Shown: positions 8,588 to 17,558 of the stretch, one piece after another
Layout of the letters: each line of letters starts with the position of its first letter
Numbering within the stretch: position 1 is the stretch's first letter
From: Streptomyces qaidamensis
GTDB lineage: Bacteria > Actinomycetota > Actinomycetes > Streptomycetales > Streptomycetaceae
Direction of reading: 5' to 3'
Assembly (NCBI RefSeq): GCF_001611795.1
Contig: NZ_CP015098.1
Location: 7,502,001 to 7,566,000 of the forward strand
DNA length: 64,000 nucleotides
Position numbers and translations under genes: made by a program
The notes under the pieces: model-generated
Told to the model about the DNA's origin: nothing
The model's input: only the letters and a program-made list of their open reading frames with translations
Database searches by the model: none

Positions 8588-9832
8588 CTATCCCTCGCTG
8601 GGCGTGGTGGTGCGCGTACGAGCGATCTCACCCAGGCGGGCGAGGCTGGGCTTGGGGGTGCGTTCGAAGGTGGTTCGATCGACGGCGATGAGACCGAAGG
8701 TCGGCTCCCAGTGCCCCCACTCGAAGTTGTCCAGGGCGCTCCAGTGCAGATAGCCGCGGATGTCGATACCGTCGTCGGCTGCGGCGAACAGGTGCTTCAG
8801 CGCTTCTTCGATGTAGGCGACGCGGCGGCTGTCGTCGGCAGTGGCGATGCCGTTCTCGGTCACCAGGATGGGGACGCCGCCGGTCACCTCCCATGCGTGG
8901 CGGATGGCGATGCCGAGCGAGTCGGGACGGTACGGGGAGCCGACGAGGGTGTTGTCCTCGTGCGGCGGATGCGGGATGAGCCCGTCCGCGCCGACCGCCT
9001 GGGTGGTGTACGCCTGGACGCCGATGAAGTCGTCACCGCGGGCTGCTTCCATGAAGACGTCCTCGCGGGCGTACCGCTCCTCCAGGAACCGCGCTTCGTT
9101 CTCTGGTGCGTCGGCATACATCGCCAGGTTCGCGACGGTCCAGCCCACCTTCGCGGAGGTGTTCTGTCGGACGATCTCCCGTGCGGCATGGTGCGCCTTG
9201 ATGAGCACCTCGACCGCTTCGGGCAACGGCCGCGGAAGCACGAAGCCGTTCTCCGGTTGGATCGTGGGGGTCTCGAACTCGGGCACGACGGAGCCGGTGA
9301 TGCCGCTTGCCATGAGCATCATGAACGCGTACATGTTCGGCTCATTGATCGTCGCGACCCACTGGACGTCGTGCAGGATCTCGCAGACCCGGGTGACGTA
9401 GGCGGACAAGCGGGCGATCGCCGTCTCCCCGAACCATCCGCCCTCCTCAATGAACCACCGGGGGCTGGAGAAGTGGTGAAGAGTGACGACGGGAGTGAGG
9501 CCGAGGTCGTGTGCGGTGTCGATCATCCGGCGGTAGTGCTGCAGTACAGCGATGGAGAATTCACCGGGCAGAGGTTCGACGCGCGCCCATTCGATGCCGA
9601 ACCGGTAGGACGTCAATCCGGCCTCGGCCAGCAGGCGCATGTCCTCCGCGTACCGGTGGTAGCTGTCGACCGCGTCACCGCTCAGCGAGAAGTTCGGCAT
9701 CTGCTGCTCGTAGACCCACCAGTCAGAGTTGACGTTGTTCCCTTCGATCTGGTGGGGCGAGGAGGATGCACCCCAGAGGAAGTCGTTGTGCGATCGGGGC
9801 ATGAGGGAGAAGCCCTTCATCCGTAGCGTCAT
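8588..9832 (-). CDS. Glycoside hydrolase family 1 (beta-glucosidase-like)
   Basis: 414 residues from the ATG at 9832, which overlaps the upstream oxidoreductase stop by four bases (ATGA). An open extension upstream is ignored for that reason. GH1 hallmarks are FLWGASSSPHQIEG (18-31), TINEPN with acid/base Glu164, and LVTENG with nucleophile Glu326. The C-terminal ALDNFEWGHWEPTFGL supplies the aglycone and sugar-binding segment. GH1 enzymes hydrolyse beta-glucosides, beta-galactosides and related substrates by a retaining mechanism. There is no signal peptide, so the substrate is imported first, presumably by the MFS protein of the same operon. Expression is likely under the divergent LacI regulator. 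Confidence 0.93.
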   Translation of the reverse strand: MTLRMKGFSLMPRSHNDFLWGASSSPHQIEGNNVNSDWWVYEQQMPNFSLSGDAVDSYHRYAEDMRLLAEAGLTSYRFGIEWARVEPLPGEFSIAVLQHYRRMIDTAHDLGLTPVVTLHHFSSPRWFIEEGGWFGETAIARLSAYVTRVCEILHDVQWVATINEPNMYAFMMLMASGITGSVVPEFETPTIQPENGFVLPRPLPEAVEVLIKAHHAAREIVRQNTSAKVGWTVANLAMYADAPENEARFLEERYAREDVFMEAARGDDFIGVQAYTTQAVGADGLIPHPPHEDNTLVGSPYRPDSLGIAIRHAWEVTGGVPILVTENGIATADDSRRVAYIEEALKHLFAAADDGIDIRGYLHWSALDNFEWGHWEPTFGLIAVDRTTFERTPKPSLARLGEIARTRTTTPSEG

Positions 9833-10845
9833 CGGTTCTGAGTGATCTGCGTCGCGGTGCTCTGTAGGAGAGCGAGCACCGCCGTGGTGTCGTTCCAGGT
9901 GTGGAGAGAGTGCTCTCGCGCCCCGTCGAGGATCGCCTGCTGCACTGCTCGCAGCATGGGGGTGTATCCGTTGCCCTGCTTCTCGAATTGCGAGGTCTGA
10001 GACGTGAGGAACGTTTTCGGGTCCGCCAGGTGGGTGGTGAACTCCGTGGCCACCCAGAACGGGAAGGGGATCTCGACCCACCCGTCGGTGCCGTTCACAG
10101 CGGCGGTCGGCTCGACGAATTCACTCATGGAGCTGGCGAGTTGCGCGTAGCGGCCGTCGCCGAACTCCAGCGTCATGTGCTGCGCGATATCCACCCCTGC
10201 CTCGCGCACGCCCCGCGCCGTAATCTCCGTGGGGGCGCCGAGCATGTCGCAGGCGAGGGTGAGCGGATAGATGCCCTGGTCGAACAACGCGCTGCCGCCG
10301 AGGTCCGCGTTCCAGCGGCTCGAGTCGTCACGCGGGAACGGGAGTCCGAAACTCGCCCGCACACTGCGCACCGCCCCGATCCCGCCGGACTGAACAAAGT
10401 CGATCAGAGCGCGGTAGGCCGGGTTGAATTTCATCCACATCGCTTCCATGAGGAACGCGTGGGTGGCCTGAGCGAGTTGGCGGAGATCCTCAGCCTCGGC
10501 CACGTCCATGGTCGCCGGCTTCTCGATGAGAACGTGCTTGCCTGCCATCAGGGCCCGCCGTGCGATCTCGTGATGGGTGGCGTGCGGCGTCGCGATGTAC
10601 ACGACATCGACCTCGCCGAGCCTCAGCACCTCACTGAGGGATCCCGCATGGGCGGCGCCGTGAAGCCGCGCGAACTCTCCCGCTCGACGGGCGTTACGCG
10701 ATGCCACGGCGACCAGTTCCGCACCTATGAGGCCCGTCACGTCTTGGGCGATGTGGTGGGAGATCGCGCCGGTGCCGATGATGGCCCAGCGCAACGTAGA
10801 CTCCCGGTCAGCGACCGCGATCTCCTCGACCACGCGGTCAGTCAT
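9829..10845 (-). CDS. Gfo/Idh/MocA family sugar oxidoreductase
   Basis: 338 residues. The Rossmann motif is WAIIGTGAISHHI near residue 20, and the family EKP motif appears in HVLIEKPATMD, with the Lys that helps position substrate. The C-terminal half is the usual alpha/beta substrate domain. Family members oxidise or reduce sugars, inositols and keto-sugars with NAD(P). The start overlaps the GH2 stop by 8 bp and the end overlaps the GH1 start by 4 bp, so the three are one translational unit. The context suggests modification of a sugar before or after glycoside cleavage, for example formation or removal of a keto-sugar. The specific reaction is unknown. Confidence 0.92.
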   Translation of the reverse strand: MTDRVVEEIAVADRESTLRWAIIGTGAISHHIAQDVTGLIGAELVAVASRNARRAGEFARLHGAAHAGSLSEVLRLGEVDVVYIATPHATHHEIARRALMAGKHVLIEKPATMDVAEAEDLRQLAQATHAFLMEAMWMKFNPAYRALIDFVQSGGIGAVRSVRASFGLPFPRDDSSRWNADLGGSALFDQGIYPLTLACDMLGAPTEITARGVREAGVDIAQHMTLEFGDGRYAQLASSMSEFVEPTAAVNGTDGWVEIPFPFWVATEFTTHLADPKTFLTSQTSQFEKQGNGYTPMLRAVQQAILDGAREHSLHTWNDTTAVLALLQSTATQITQNR

Positions 10846-13276
10846 CGGAATCCTGGACGACCTGCACCGTTACGCCTCCCTGGAGAGTGCCGGCGGTCGC
10901 TGCGATTTCGATGGTCCCGGCGTGGAGGGGGCGCACGATGGCGAGCACGCGCCCGTCGAGTGTCTGGCAGACATCCCCTGTGAGTGGATGTTCCGGGTTG
11001 GGTCGGCCGCTCACCACGCCGACCAGCTCACCGGCGCCGGAGACTGTGAGCTGGATGTCCTTCTCGTCGTCGGTGACCCGGATGCCGCTGGCGTCGAGGA
11101 TCTCGATCTCGATGAACACCGCGTCACCGGGCCCGTCGGCGATGGTCATCGCTGAAGGGGTGAGGTGCAGGATGGCCTCGCCTGCGGCCGAGCGGATCTG
11201 TGAGCGCGACACCTCTTCGCCGTGCGAGTAGCAGACGGCCTCGAGAACGCCGGGCTCGTAGGTCACATCGAACTCGGCGATGAAGGGTTTCGCGACTCCC
11301 GTGCGCGCGCGTCCGAGAGACTCCCCGTTGCACAGGAGCTCCACCTCGTATGCGGTGGAGTAGACGTCGACGCGGATCGGGGATCCTGGGTCCACGGACC
11401 AGGTCCAGCTCTCCTGGGTGTCCGGCCAGGACCATCCGCCGGTCATGGCTGCGCGGCCGTGATTCTGTGGGCGGTGGACGCCGATGAAGGGCCGTTCCCG
11501 AAGCCCGAACACGGTTTCGCGGTAGTAGGAGATCGCGCGGCGGCGTCCGCTCATGTCGATGTCGCCCACCCATGCCGAGATCCACGGGTACGGCGCTTCG
11601 AAGGCCATGTCGTTGTCGTCGAGGTAGCGGGTGCGTCCCACTCCGACTTCGCCGAGATAGTCCCATCCAGCCCAGGTGAAGTCCCCTATCACGTTCGGGT
11701 TGTCCAGCACGAGGCGCCACAGGACATCGATGTGGCCCGGGAAAGTCTCGGTGCCGACGAGGATGCGGTTCGGAGCGGCGGTGCGGTCGAGCTCGTAGCG
11801 GCTGTCTCCGTAGTTGATGCCCGCCACATCCAGTGCCGCGAGGGGTTCTTCGAGCTTCTCTGAGACGATGTCGGAGGCGCTGATCTGGTTCATCATGTCG
11901 CCGGCGCTTCCCATGGCGTCATTGACGCCACCGGCGGCTCCGGCGTCGGTGGCCTGCTGCATCATCTGCATGACGTCTTTCAGCGCGGCGACGAACCCGT
12001 TGACTCCGTTGGTGACGGGGCGGGTGGGGTCGATCTGGCGCACCTTCGCGGCGAGGCGCTGGTTCCACTCGGCACCGGGTGCCGTCCCGATCTCGGGGAT
12101 TTCGTTGCCGATGGAGTAGAAGATGACGCTGGGGTGGTTGCGGTCTTTGAGGACCATGGATTCGACGTCTCGCTCCCACCATTCCGGGAAATCGAGCGAG
12201 TAGTCGAACGAGGACTTGCTCTCGGTCCACACGTCGAACGTTTCGTCCATGACGAGGACGCCGAGCCGGTCGCACGCTTCCAGCATCGGGATGCTGATCG
12301 GATTGTGGGCGCTGCGGATCGCATTGAAGCCGGCTTCTTTGAGAATGCGCACTCGGCGCTCTTCCGCGGCGGCGAGGGCGACTCCGCCGAGAGCACCATT
12401 GTCGTGATGGACACAGGCGCCTCGAATCTTGATCGGGGTGCCGTTGAGGCGCAGACCGCGCTGAGGATCCAGCTGGATCGTCCTGAGCCCCAAGGGGACC
12501 TCGGATCGGTCGAGCGTCGTGTCGCCCTCGCGGACGTGCACGTCAACCGAATAGAGGTAAGGGTCATCGGTCGACCACCGACGCGGGGCCGGAAGGTACA
12601 GCTGTGTCGATACCGTGCCGGCCTGCCCGCCGCTGACCGTGGCGGGTGTCGTCGCGTTGGCGACCGCGTGGCCGTCGGCGTCGCGGATGGTCACATCCAC
12701 TCGTGCGGTAGTGCGATGGCGTCGACCGTTGAGGAGGGTGATATCGACCTTCACGGTCGCCATTTCCTCATCGATGTCCTCCAGTCGCGCTTGCACGCCG
12801 TAAGAGGAGATTCGGTACGGGTCCGTCACGTGTAGGAGCACGTCCCGCGTGATGCCGACGCCTGTGTACCAGCGGGAGTCGTCTTGGGCGCGTACTTCAA
12901 CGCGCAGAGTGTTCTCCTCTCCGAAACGCAGGTGGTCGTCCAGATTGACCTCGAAGATCGAGTACCCGTAGGGGCGTTGACCCACGTACTCGTCGTTGAG
13001 GTAGACCACCGCGTCACGGTAGGCGCCTTGGAACTCGACGCGGACGTTGCGATCTCGCCACGCGTCGGGCGCGAGGAATGTCTTGGTGTACTCGAAGTTC
13101 GCCGCAGACGGGAAGTACGCGCCTTTGCCCGAGCCTGCCGGGTCGCGCTCGGCCGAGATCAGTGCGTCATGCGGCAGCCTGACCAACTTTCCCGAGTCAG
13201 CGGATTGTCCGATCTGAGCGAAGATGCTCGTCTTCGGCTTGACCGTCCAGTCGTCGTTGAACAGCGTTGCGGGCAT
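10838..13276 (-). CDS. Glycoside hydrolase family 2 (beta-galactosidase-like)
   Basis: 812 residues with GH2 architecture: an N-terminal sugar-binding jelly-roll (about 1-155), an immunoglobulin-like domain (about 155-270), the TIM barrel (about 270-570) and C-terminal DUF4982-like and GH2 C5-like beta domains. The acid/base is Glu392 (SIGNEIPE) and the nucleophile Glu510 (LVGTETFPG). An insert of about 50 residues rich in Met, Ala and Gly (near 430-470) lies in the barrel. No signal peptide is seen, so it acts inside the cell. The ATG at 13276 has a good GGAGGA site. Beta-galactosidase, beta-glucosidase and related activities occur in this subgroup, so substrate is left open. Confidence 0.92.
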   Translation of the reverse strand: MPATLFNDDWTVKPKTSIFAQIGQSADSGKLVRLPHDALISAERDPAGSGKGAYFPSAANFEYTKTFLAPDAWRDRNVRVEFQGAYRDAVVYLNDEYVGQRPYGYSIFEVNLDDHLRFGEENTLRVEVRAQDDSRWYTGVGITRDVLLHVTDPYRISSYGVQARLEDIDEEMATVKVDITLLNGRRHRTTARVDVTIRDADGHAVANATTPATVSGGQAGTVSTQLYLPAPRRWSTDDPYLYSVDVHVREGDTTLDRSEVPLGLRTIQLDPQRGLRLNGTPIKIRGACVHHDNGALGGVALAAAEERRVRILKEAGFNAIRSAHNPISIPMLEACDRLGVLVMDETFDVWTESKSSFDYSLDFPEWWERDVESMVLKDRNHPSVIFYSIGNEIPEIGTAPGAEWNQRLAAKVRQIDPTRPVTNGVNGFVAALKDVMQMMQQATDAGAAGGVNDAMGSAGDMMNQISASDIVSEKLEEPLAALDVAGINYGDSRYELDRTAAPNRILVGTETFPGHIDVLWRLVLDNPNVIGDFTWAGWDYLGEVGVGRTRYLDDNDMAFEAPYPWISAWVGDIDMSGRRRAISYYRETVFGLRERPFIGVHRPQNHGRAAMTGGWSWPDTQESWTWSVDPGSPIRVDVYSTAYEVELLCNGESLGRARTGVAKPFIAEFDVTYEPGVLEAVCYSHGEEVSRSQIRSAAGEAILHLTPSAMTIADGPGDAVFIEIEILDASGIRVTDDEKDIQLTVSGAGELVGVVSGRPNPEHPLTGDVCQTLDGRVLAIVRPLHAGTIEIAATAGTLQGGVTVQVVQDSDD

Positions 13277-13321
13277 AGGTGTTCCTCCATTCCGCGGCGA
13301 ACTCGCGGAGTCGTCTTCGGG

Positions 13322-14680
13322 TCAGATCTTCGGGACAGGGATGCCGACGGTGGTGGGCCGTCCGGGTCGAACCCCGAGGATCAGCAGTCCACCGACCACG
13401 GCGAACGCTGCGGCAACGATGTACACGCCGGTGTAGTCCCCGCCGAGAAGGGACAGAATCGCCGCGGCGAGGAACGGGCCCACGCCCTGTGCCAGCTGGT
13501 TGGCGAGGTTGAAGATTCCGAGGAAGCGTCCGTTCTGTCCCTGGTCGCTGGGCAGGGTGTCCAGTCCGATGGCCTGATCGATGGCTCCGAAGATGCCCAC
13601 ACCGAATACCGCGACCAGCGACCCGATGTAGAACTGCGTGATGGAGGTGAGTGTCGCCGTGACGACCAGTCCGCCCGCGAGGAGGAGGCCTGCGATGACG
13701 ATGAACGGCTTGCGACGCCGGATGCGGTCCGAGATCGCACCGCTGAGGATCGATCCGGTGATCGCGACGCCGATGCCGAGCAGTCCGCCCGTCGCAACGA
13801 GGCCCGCGAGCGCGCCCGGCTCGAGCGCGAGGCGATCACCGAGCAGATACACGGTGTAGAGGGACATGATCGACAGGGCGAGGAAGATGAAGAACCGGCT
13901 GATCCACACCCACGCGAAGTCCGGGTGGCGGCGAGGGTTGAAGTAGAACCCCTGTGCGAGCTGACGGAAGTTGATCTTCGAGCTGTCTGCCGGTGCAGGA
14001 TCGTCCTTCATCACGACGATGAACGCGAGGCCGAGGATGAAGGCGATCGCGGAGGGCGCTGCGAACATGGCCAGTGGCATGGCGCTGAATGCCCCTGCGA
14101 TGGCGACACCGACCACCGGGGCGATCTGCGTCACGGCTCCCGTGAAACCCGCGACCTTGCCGCGCTGCTGCTCGGGCAGCTTGTCACCGAGGTGCGTGAC
14201 GAACATGCCGCCCGCTGCCGTATAGCCGATGAAGGCGAGTGTCCACGCGGCGATCAGCAGGCCGATGTTCTCCGACAACCCGACGAGGACCGAGCCGAGG
14301 AGGCCCATGAGCATTCCCGCCAGCATCCACGTCCGGCGCCGCCCGAAACGAAGCCGGGTCTTGTCACTGAGGACGCCGACCAAGGGCCCGGTGACGAGCA
14401 CGATCAGCGAGGGCACACCGACCGCGATCGCAATCGCCGTGTCCTTGATGTCGGGTGCGATCTGTTCGATTCGGATCGCCAGCGAGAACGCCGTCGGCGC
14501 GATCCACGCCACGTACAGGGCGCAGTAACTCAGGATCAGAACCGACAGGTAACCCTTGCGGAGCTTCACCGTGGGCACAGCAGCCGTATCACTCAGCTGC
14601 TCCGCAGCGATCGCGGCAGCTGCCGGGAGCCCCACCGGGGGCTGACCGGCGCTTGCCGGATTGTTGGCATCGTTAGTCAT
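13322..14680 (-). CDS. MFS transporter, probable glycoside/sugar importer
   Basis: 452 residues, 12 predicted membrane helices after a roughly 40-residue cytoplasmic N-terminus. The loop between helices 2 and 3 carries the MFS motif GVLSDKTRLRFGRRRTWM; the sixth-seventh helix loop is charged (MKDDPAPADSSKINFRQL). It is the first gene of the minus-strand operon and lies 45 bp before GH2. With two cytoplasmic glycosidases downstream and a LacI repressor opposite, the obvious role is uptake of the intact glycoside. Low-GC features such as mixed third codon positions are visible compared with the core genes. Confidence 0.9.
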   Translation of the reverse strand: MTNDANNPASAGQPPVGLPAAAAIAAEQLSDTAAVPTVKLRKGYLSVLILSYCALYVAWIAPTAFSLAIRIEQIAPDIKDTAIAIAVGVPSLIVLVTGPLVGVLSDKTRLRFGRRRTWMLAGMLMGLLGSVLVGLSENIGLLIAAWTLAFIGYTAAGGMFVTHLGDKLPEQQRGKVAGFTGAVTQIAPVVGVAIAGAFSAMPLAMFAAPSAIAFILGLAFIVVMKDDPAPADSSKINFRQLAQGFYFNPRRHPDFAWVWISRFFIFLALSIMSLYTVYLLGDRLALEPGALAGLVATGGLLGIGVAITGSILSGAISDRIRRRKPFIVIAGLLLAGGLVVTATLTSITQFYIGSLVAVFGVGIFGAIDQAIGLDTLPSDQGQNGRFLGIFNLANQLAQGVGPFLAAAILSLLGGDYTGVYIVAAAFAVVGGLLILGVRPGRPTTVGIPVPKI

Positions 14681-14736
14681 GCTTCAACCCCATTGTTGTC
14701 TGGTCGTTCAAGCGGGTGAGATCGGGTCACACGCGT

Positions 14737-14772
14737 ATGCACACGTGATAAGTCATCATGCACACGTGATAA
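14737..14772. promoter_or_regulatory. Two direct operator copies for the LacI regulator
   Basis: ATGCACACGTGATAA occurs at 14737-14751 and again at 14758-14772, exactly 21 bp apart, i.e. two helical turns. Each contains the palindromic core CACGTG. They lie between the MFS start (14680) and the lacI-type start (14801), so they can control both directions. Confidence 0.75.
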
Positions 14773-14800
14773 CTCTGGCGCAACGTGTCATGATGGGGGC

Positions 14801-15787
14801 ATGACGAGCATCGCCGGTCGACCCGCCACAGCCGCGGATGTGGCTGCCGTCGCGGGAGTCTCCCGCGCCACCGTCAGCCACATCCTGGGCGGGCGGGCCA
14901 GCAGCTTCAGCGAAAGCACACGAGAGAAAGTGACCGCTGCTGCTCGCCAGCTCGACTACCGCCCCTCCCCGGCCGGCCGCAACCTGGTCACAGGCCGTGG
15001 CGACACCATCGTCGCGCTGGCGCCAAACTCAACGATCGGTCAGAACCAGCAAGACGCCCTCGACCGCCTCATCGCAGACGCCGGCTCTCTCTCTGGCAAC
15101 GTGGTCCTCCGCTTCGCGGACGAGGATCCCGACACGACGGTGTCGTCCCTGCTGCGGCTACGGCCACTCGCTGTCGTCGACCTGGGCGCGCTCCCCCAGG
15201 AGGCGCGAGACAGACTCGCCCAACAGGGTGTGCCAACCGTGCCGCGGATTGATCAGAACTCGCAAACCGTGCACCTCGATCTTGATATCGCCGAGATGCA
15301 GGTCTCTGAACTGCAGCGGCGCGGTCGGCGACCAATCGTGTACGCCGGACTCCTCGACCAACGCCCGGACCCTTTCAGCGATCGACGGTTCGAGATGTTT
15401 CAGGACATCTCTCGCGCCCTCGGACTCAGCGAGCCCATTCGAGTCGATATCCCTGTCGACGCGGATGGCGCGTTCCACGCCCTCGCACCCATGCTCCCCG
15501 ACTCGCCGGTCGGAGTCGCCGCGTACAACGACACCGTCGCGCTCGCTGTCGCCTCCGTCGCCCGACGCCTCACGCTCGCGATTCCCGACGATGTCGCGAT
15601 CATTGGAGTCGACAACACCCCCGCCATGCAGCTGGTGTCGCCTCGCATCACCAGCATCGACGTCAACATGGACGCCTATATCGACCAGGCCGTCGCGGAG
15701 TTGGTCGGATACCTCAAGCTGGACATTCTGCTTCCACCTCGTTCTCGACAGCGACCTCTCGAGCTCATTCGCGGCGATTCCTCCTGA
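14801..15787 (+). CDS. LacI family transcriptional regulator
   Basis: 328 residues. The N-terminal HTH is TAADVAAVAGVSRATVSHIL (about 10-29), followed by the hinge region YRPSPAGRNLVTGR. The periplasmic-binding-like sensor domain fills the rest and ends in IIGVDNTPAMQLVSPRITS, typical of sugar-responsive LacI proteins. It is divergent from the MFS-GH2-Gfo-GH1 operon with two operator-like repeats between, so it probably represses that operon until a glycoside or its product binds. GGGGG lies very close to the ATG, so ribosome-site spacing is poor and leaderless translation is possible. A strong hairpin follows the stop. Confidence 0.93.
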   Translation: MTSIAGRPATAADVAAVAGVSRATVSHILGGRASSFSESTREKVTAAARQLDYRPSPAGRNLVTGRGDTIVALAPNSTIGQNQQDALDRLIADAGSLSGNVVLRFADEDPDTTVSSLLRLRPLAVVDLGALPQEARDRLAQQGVPTVPRIDQNSQTVHLDLDIAEMQVSELQRRGRRPIVYAGLLDQRPDPFSDRRFEMFQDISRALGLSEPIRVDIPVDADGAFHALAPMLPDSPVGVAAYNDTVALAVASVARRLTLAIPDDVAIIGVDNTPAMQLVSPRITSIDVNMDAYIDQAVAELVGYLKLDILLPPRSRQRPLELIRGDSS

Positions 15788-15815
15788 GCCCTCACGGTCC
15801 TGGCCGATGTTCCGA

Positions 15816-15855
15816 GCCGGTGAGCAGATCCCCGACTGGGGATCTGCTCACCGGC
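15816..15855. terminator. Strong hairpin terminator between lacI-type gene and IS
   Basis: GCCGGTGAGCAGATCCCC, a GACT loop, then the exact reverse complement: an 18-bp perfect stem with a 4-nt loop. It lies 29 bp after the regulator stop and faces the convergent transposase gene, so it may act in both directions. Confidence 0.75.
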
Positions 15856-15936
15856 AGACTTTGTCCGGCACTCAACGGGTCTCGTCGACACGCCGCGCTT
15901 CCGACACGTCGCGTGAGATGCCGACGCCTTCGTGAG

Positions 15937-15960
15937 CAGGGCTTGATCAAGTTCCGTGGT
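15937..15960. repeat. IS left terminal inverted repeat
   Basis: CAGGGCTTGATCAAGTTCCG plus GTGG/T continuation. It matches the other end with one mismatch, T/C at the eighth base. The transposase stop codon lies inside it (15947-15949). Confidence 0.85.
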
Positions 15961-17171
15961 AGTCCGGGTTGTTGGTGATGCCCAGGATGGCGAGTGCTTG
16001 TTCGGGGTCGTGGCGGATGACGCGGGTGGTCTTGGCGATGTTTTCGGCTCCGAGGAGCTTGAGGATGCCGATGGCGAGGTTACGGAAGCCGGCCATGGCG
16101 CGGGGTGCGCTGCCGGCGTGCACGGTCGAGGCGTCCTCGGCAAAGGTCACGTCCCGGATGTGGTGCGAGGAGTTCTCGATGCCCCAGTGCCCGCGGATCG
16201 CGGCGGCCGGCGCGGCCGGTCCGGCCTGGTGGGCGTCGAGGCTGGTGACGGCGTAGAGGTTCTCGCGGCTCTCGGGCTTGTCGGCGGGCTTGCGTCGGCG
16301 GTGGACGCGGACGGCGAGCGCCGCGTGGGGGAAGGCGATGCCGCCGAGGTTGTCGGTGATGGCGCAGGTCTTGATCGAGCGGGACTCGCGGCGGCCGTGC
16401 CTGGTCTGTGAGGCGCTGTGCTGGACGGCGATGTCGGCCCAGGGTAGGGCGGCGAGCTGGGCGTAGGCGGTGGGCTGGTTGGTCTTGATCACGGCGATGT
16501 AGTGCGCCTTCTTCGTCTCGATGAGCCAGGTGATGCTGGCCTTTACCGAGTGCAGGGCATCGAAGGTGACGACGGCGCCGGCCAGGTTCAGCGGCGACAG
16601 CAAGGGTTTGAAGTGGCGCACCTCGTTCGTCTTCGCACCGACCTCAACCTGGTTGAGCGTGGCCACGGGTGCGTGTGTGACGGCCGAGAGCAGGTGCCGG
16701 CGCGGCGTACCCAGGTGGGAGGAGCCCTTGAGGGCCCTTGCCGTCCACGGCGATGACCTGCCGCGATCGGGTGGCGGACTCGTCCGTGGTGGTGCGGCGG
16801 GTGTCGGCCAGGAAGGCGCCCACTGCCTGGTCCAGGGCATCGCCGTCGAGTGCGGCAAAGACGCGTCCGATGGTGACCGGCCTCGGGCTGCGCCGCCAGC
16901 CGAGCAGGTGACGGCGCACACCGAGGGATGCCAGCAGCGCAGGCGTGGCCCGCTCGCCGAACTCGGCGAGCTCGTCGATGCTCTTCGCGCCGCCGATGGC
17001 CGCGCAGGCACACACCAGCAAGATCGACGTCAGCGAGTACCACAGGCCCCGGCAGGAACGCGGATCGGGCACCGATTCGAGGTAAGGGCGCAGGTCAGCG
17101 ATCCGGTCGGGATCCAGCGGACCCAGCTTCGTCAGTACGGCGGGGATAGGGGAAGATGCAACAGCAGGCAC
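15947..17171 (-). pseudogene. ISAs1 family transposase, frameshifted
   Basis: The N-terminal part (from a GTG at 17171) reads LGPLDPDRIADLRPYLESVP and continues to RQVIAVDGK, the first catalytic Asp region of ISAs1 DDE transposases. At about 16732-16737 the run GGGCCC appears to hold one extra base. The frame then changes, and the rest continues as ALKGSSHLGTPRRHLLSAVT through VVTFDALHSVKASITWLIET (second Asp) and IRGHWGIENSSHHIRDVTFAED (catalytic Glu region) to the end. Removing one base restores a full protein of about 405 residues, so the lesion is recent, a sequencing error, or a programmed shift. As written the gene is broken. Confidence 0.85.
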
Positions 17172-17230
17172 GGGACATCCCCGTGATCATCGGCTTAGAC
17201 ACCAAAATGATCACGGATCCCCGTGCCTGC
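17164..17230. repeat. Inverted repeat covering the transposase start
   Basis: GCAGGCACGG (17164-17173) pairs with CCGTGCCTGC (17221-17230), and CCGTGATCAT (17181-17190) with ATGATCACGG (17207-17216). The transposase GTG start (17171) lies in one arm, so the hairpin could block translation of read-through transcripts. Confidence 0.65.
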
Positions 17231-17275
17231 ACTGCTACCCGCCCCTACCGACCTCGATCGCCAACCTTCCCCGCA

Positions 17276-17299
17276 ACCACGGAACTTGATCGAGCCCTG
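17276..17299. repeat. IS right terminal inverted repeat
   Basis: ACCACGGAACTTGATCGAGC followed by CCTG is the reverse complement of the left repeat except for one base. Confidence 0.85.
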
Positions 17300-17558
17300 G
17301 GATCACGCCGAGCCTCGTTCGTGCCACCACACTCGATGCTGCTTCCTGAACCGCCTGGAGGCCGTGATCAAAGAGGAAAGCGTTGCTCGTAGCGGCTGAA
17401 GGAGGGCACGCGCCCGGAAGGCCCACTGCCGACACGGCCACGAGTACATGCCGGAGAATGTATACCTGGGTTCTCGTTGGCAGGACCGGAGCCGGGCAAG
17501 GCCCGCTAGGTCCACCCCGGCGATGTGACATCTCGTGACAGATGAGAGGCTCAGACGG

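Larger units (their letters stand above)
15937..17299. mobile_element. ISAs1-like insertion sequence, about 1.36 kb
   Basis: The element is bounded by 24-bp terminal inverted repeats (15937-15960 and 17276-17299) that match at 23 of 24 positions and begin CAGGGCT. It encodes one minus-strand transposase of ISAs1/H-repeat type, broken by a frameshift. No convincing target-site duplication is seen directly outside the repeats (the flanks read TTCGTGAG and GGATCACG), so the ends may have been rearranged after insertion or recombined with another copy. The IS lies between the acquired glycoside block and an isolated pcaL gene. Confidence 0.85.

Noticed and set aside
15816..15855. Long hairpin considered as an attachment site or IS end
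   Set aside because: Symmetric about a 4-nt loop and placed directly after a gene stop; no second copy or integrase was seen, so terminator is the simpler call.
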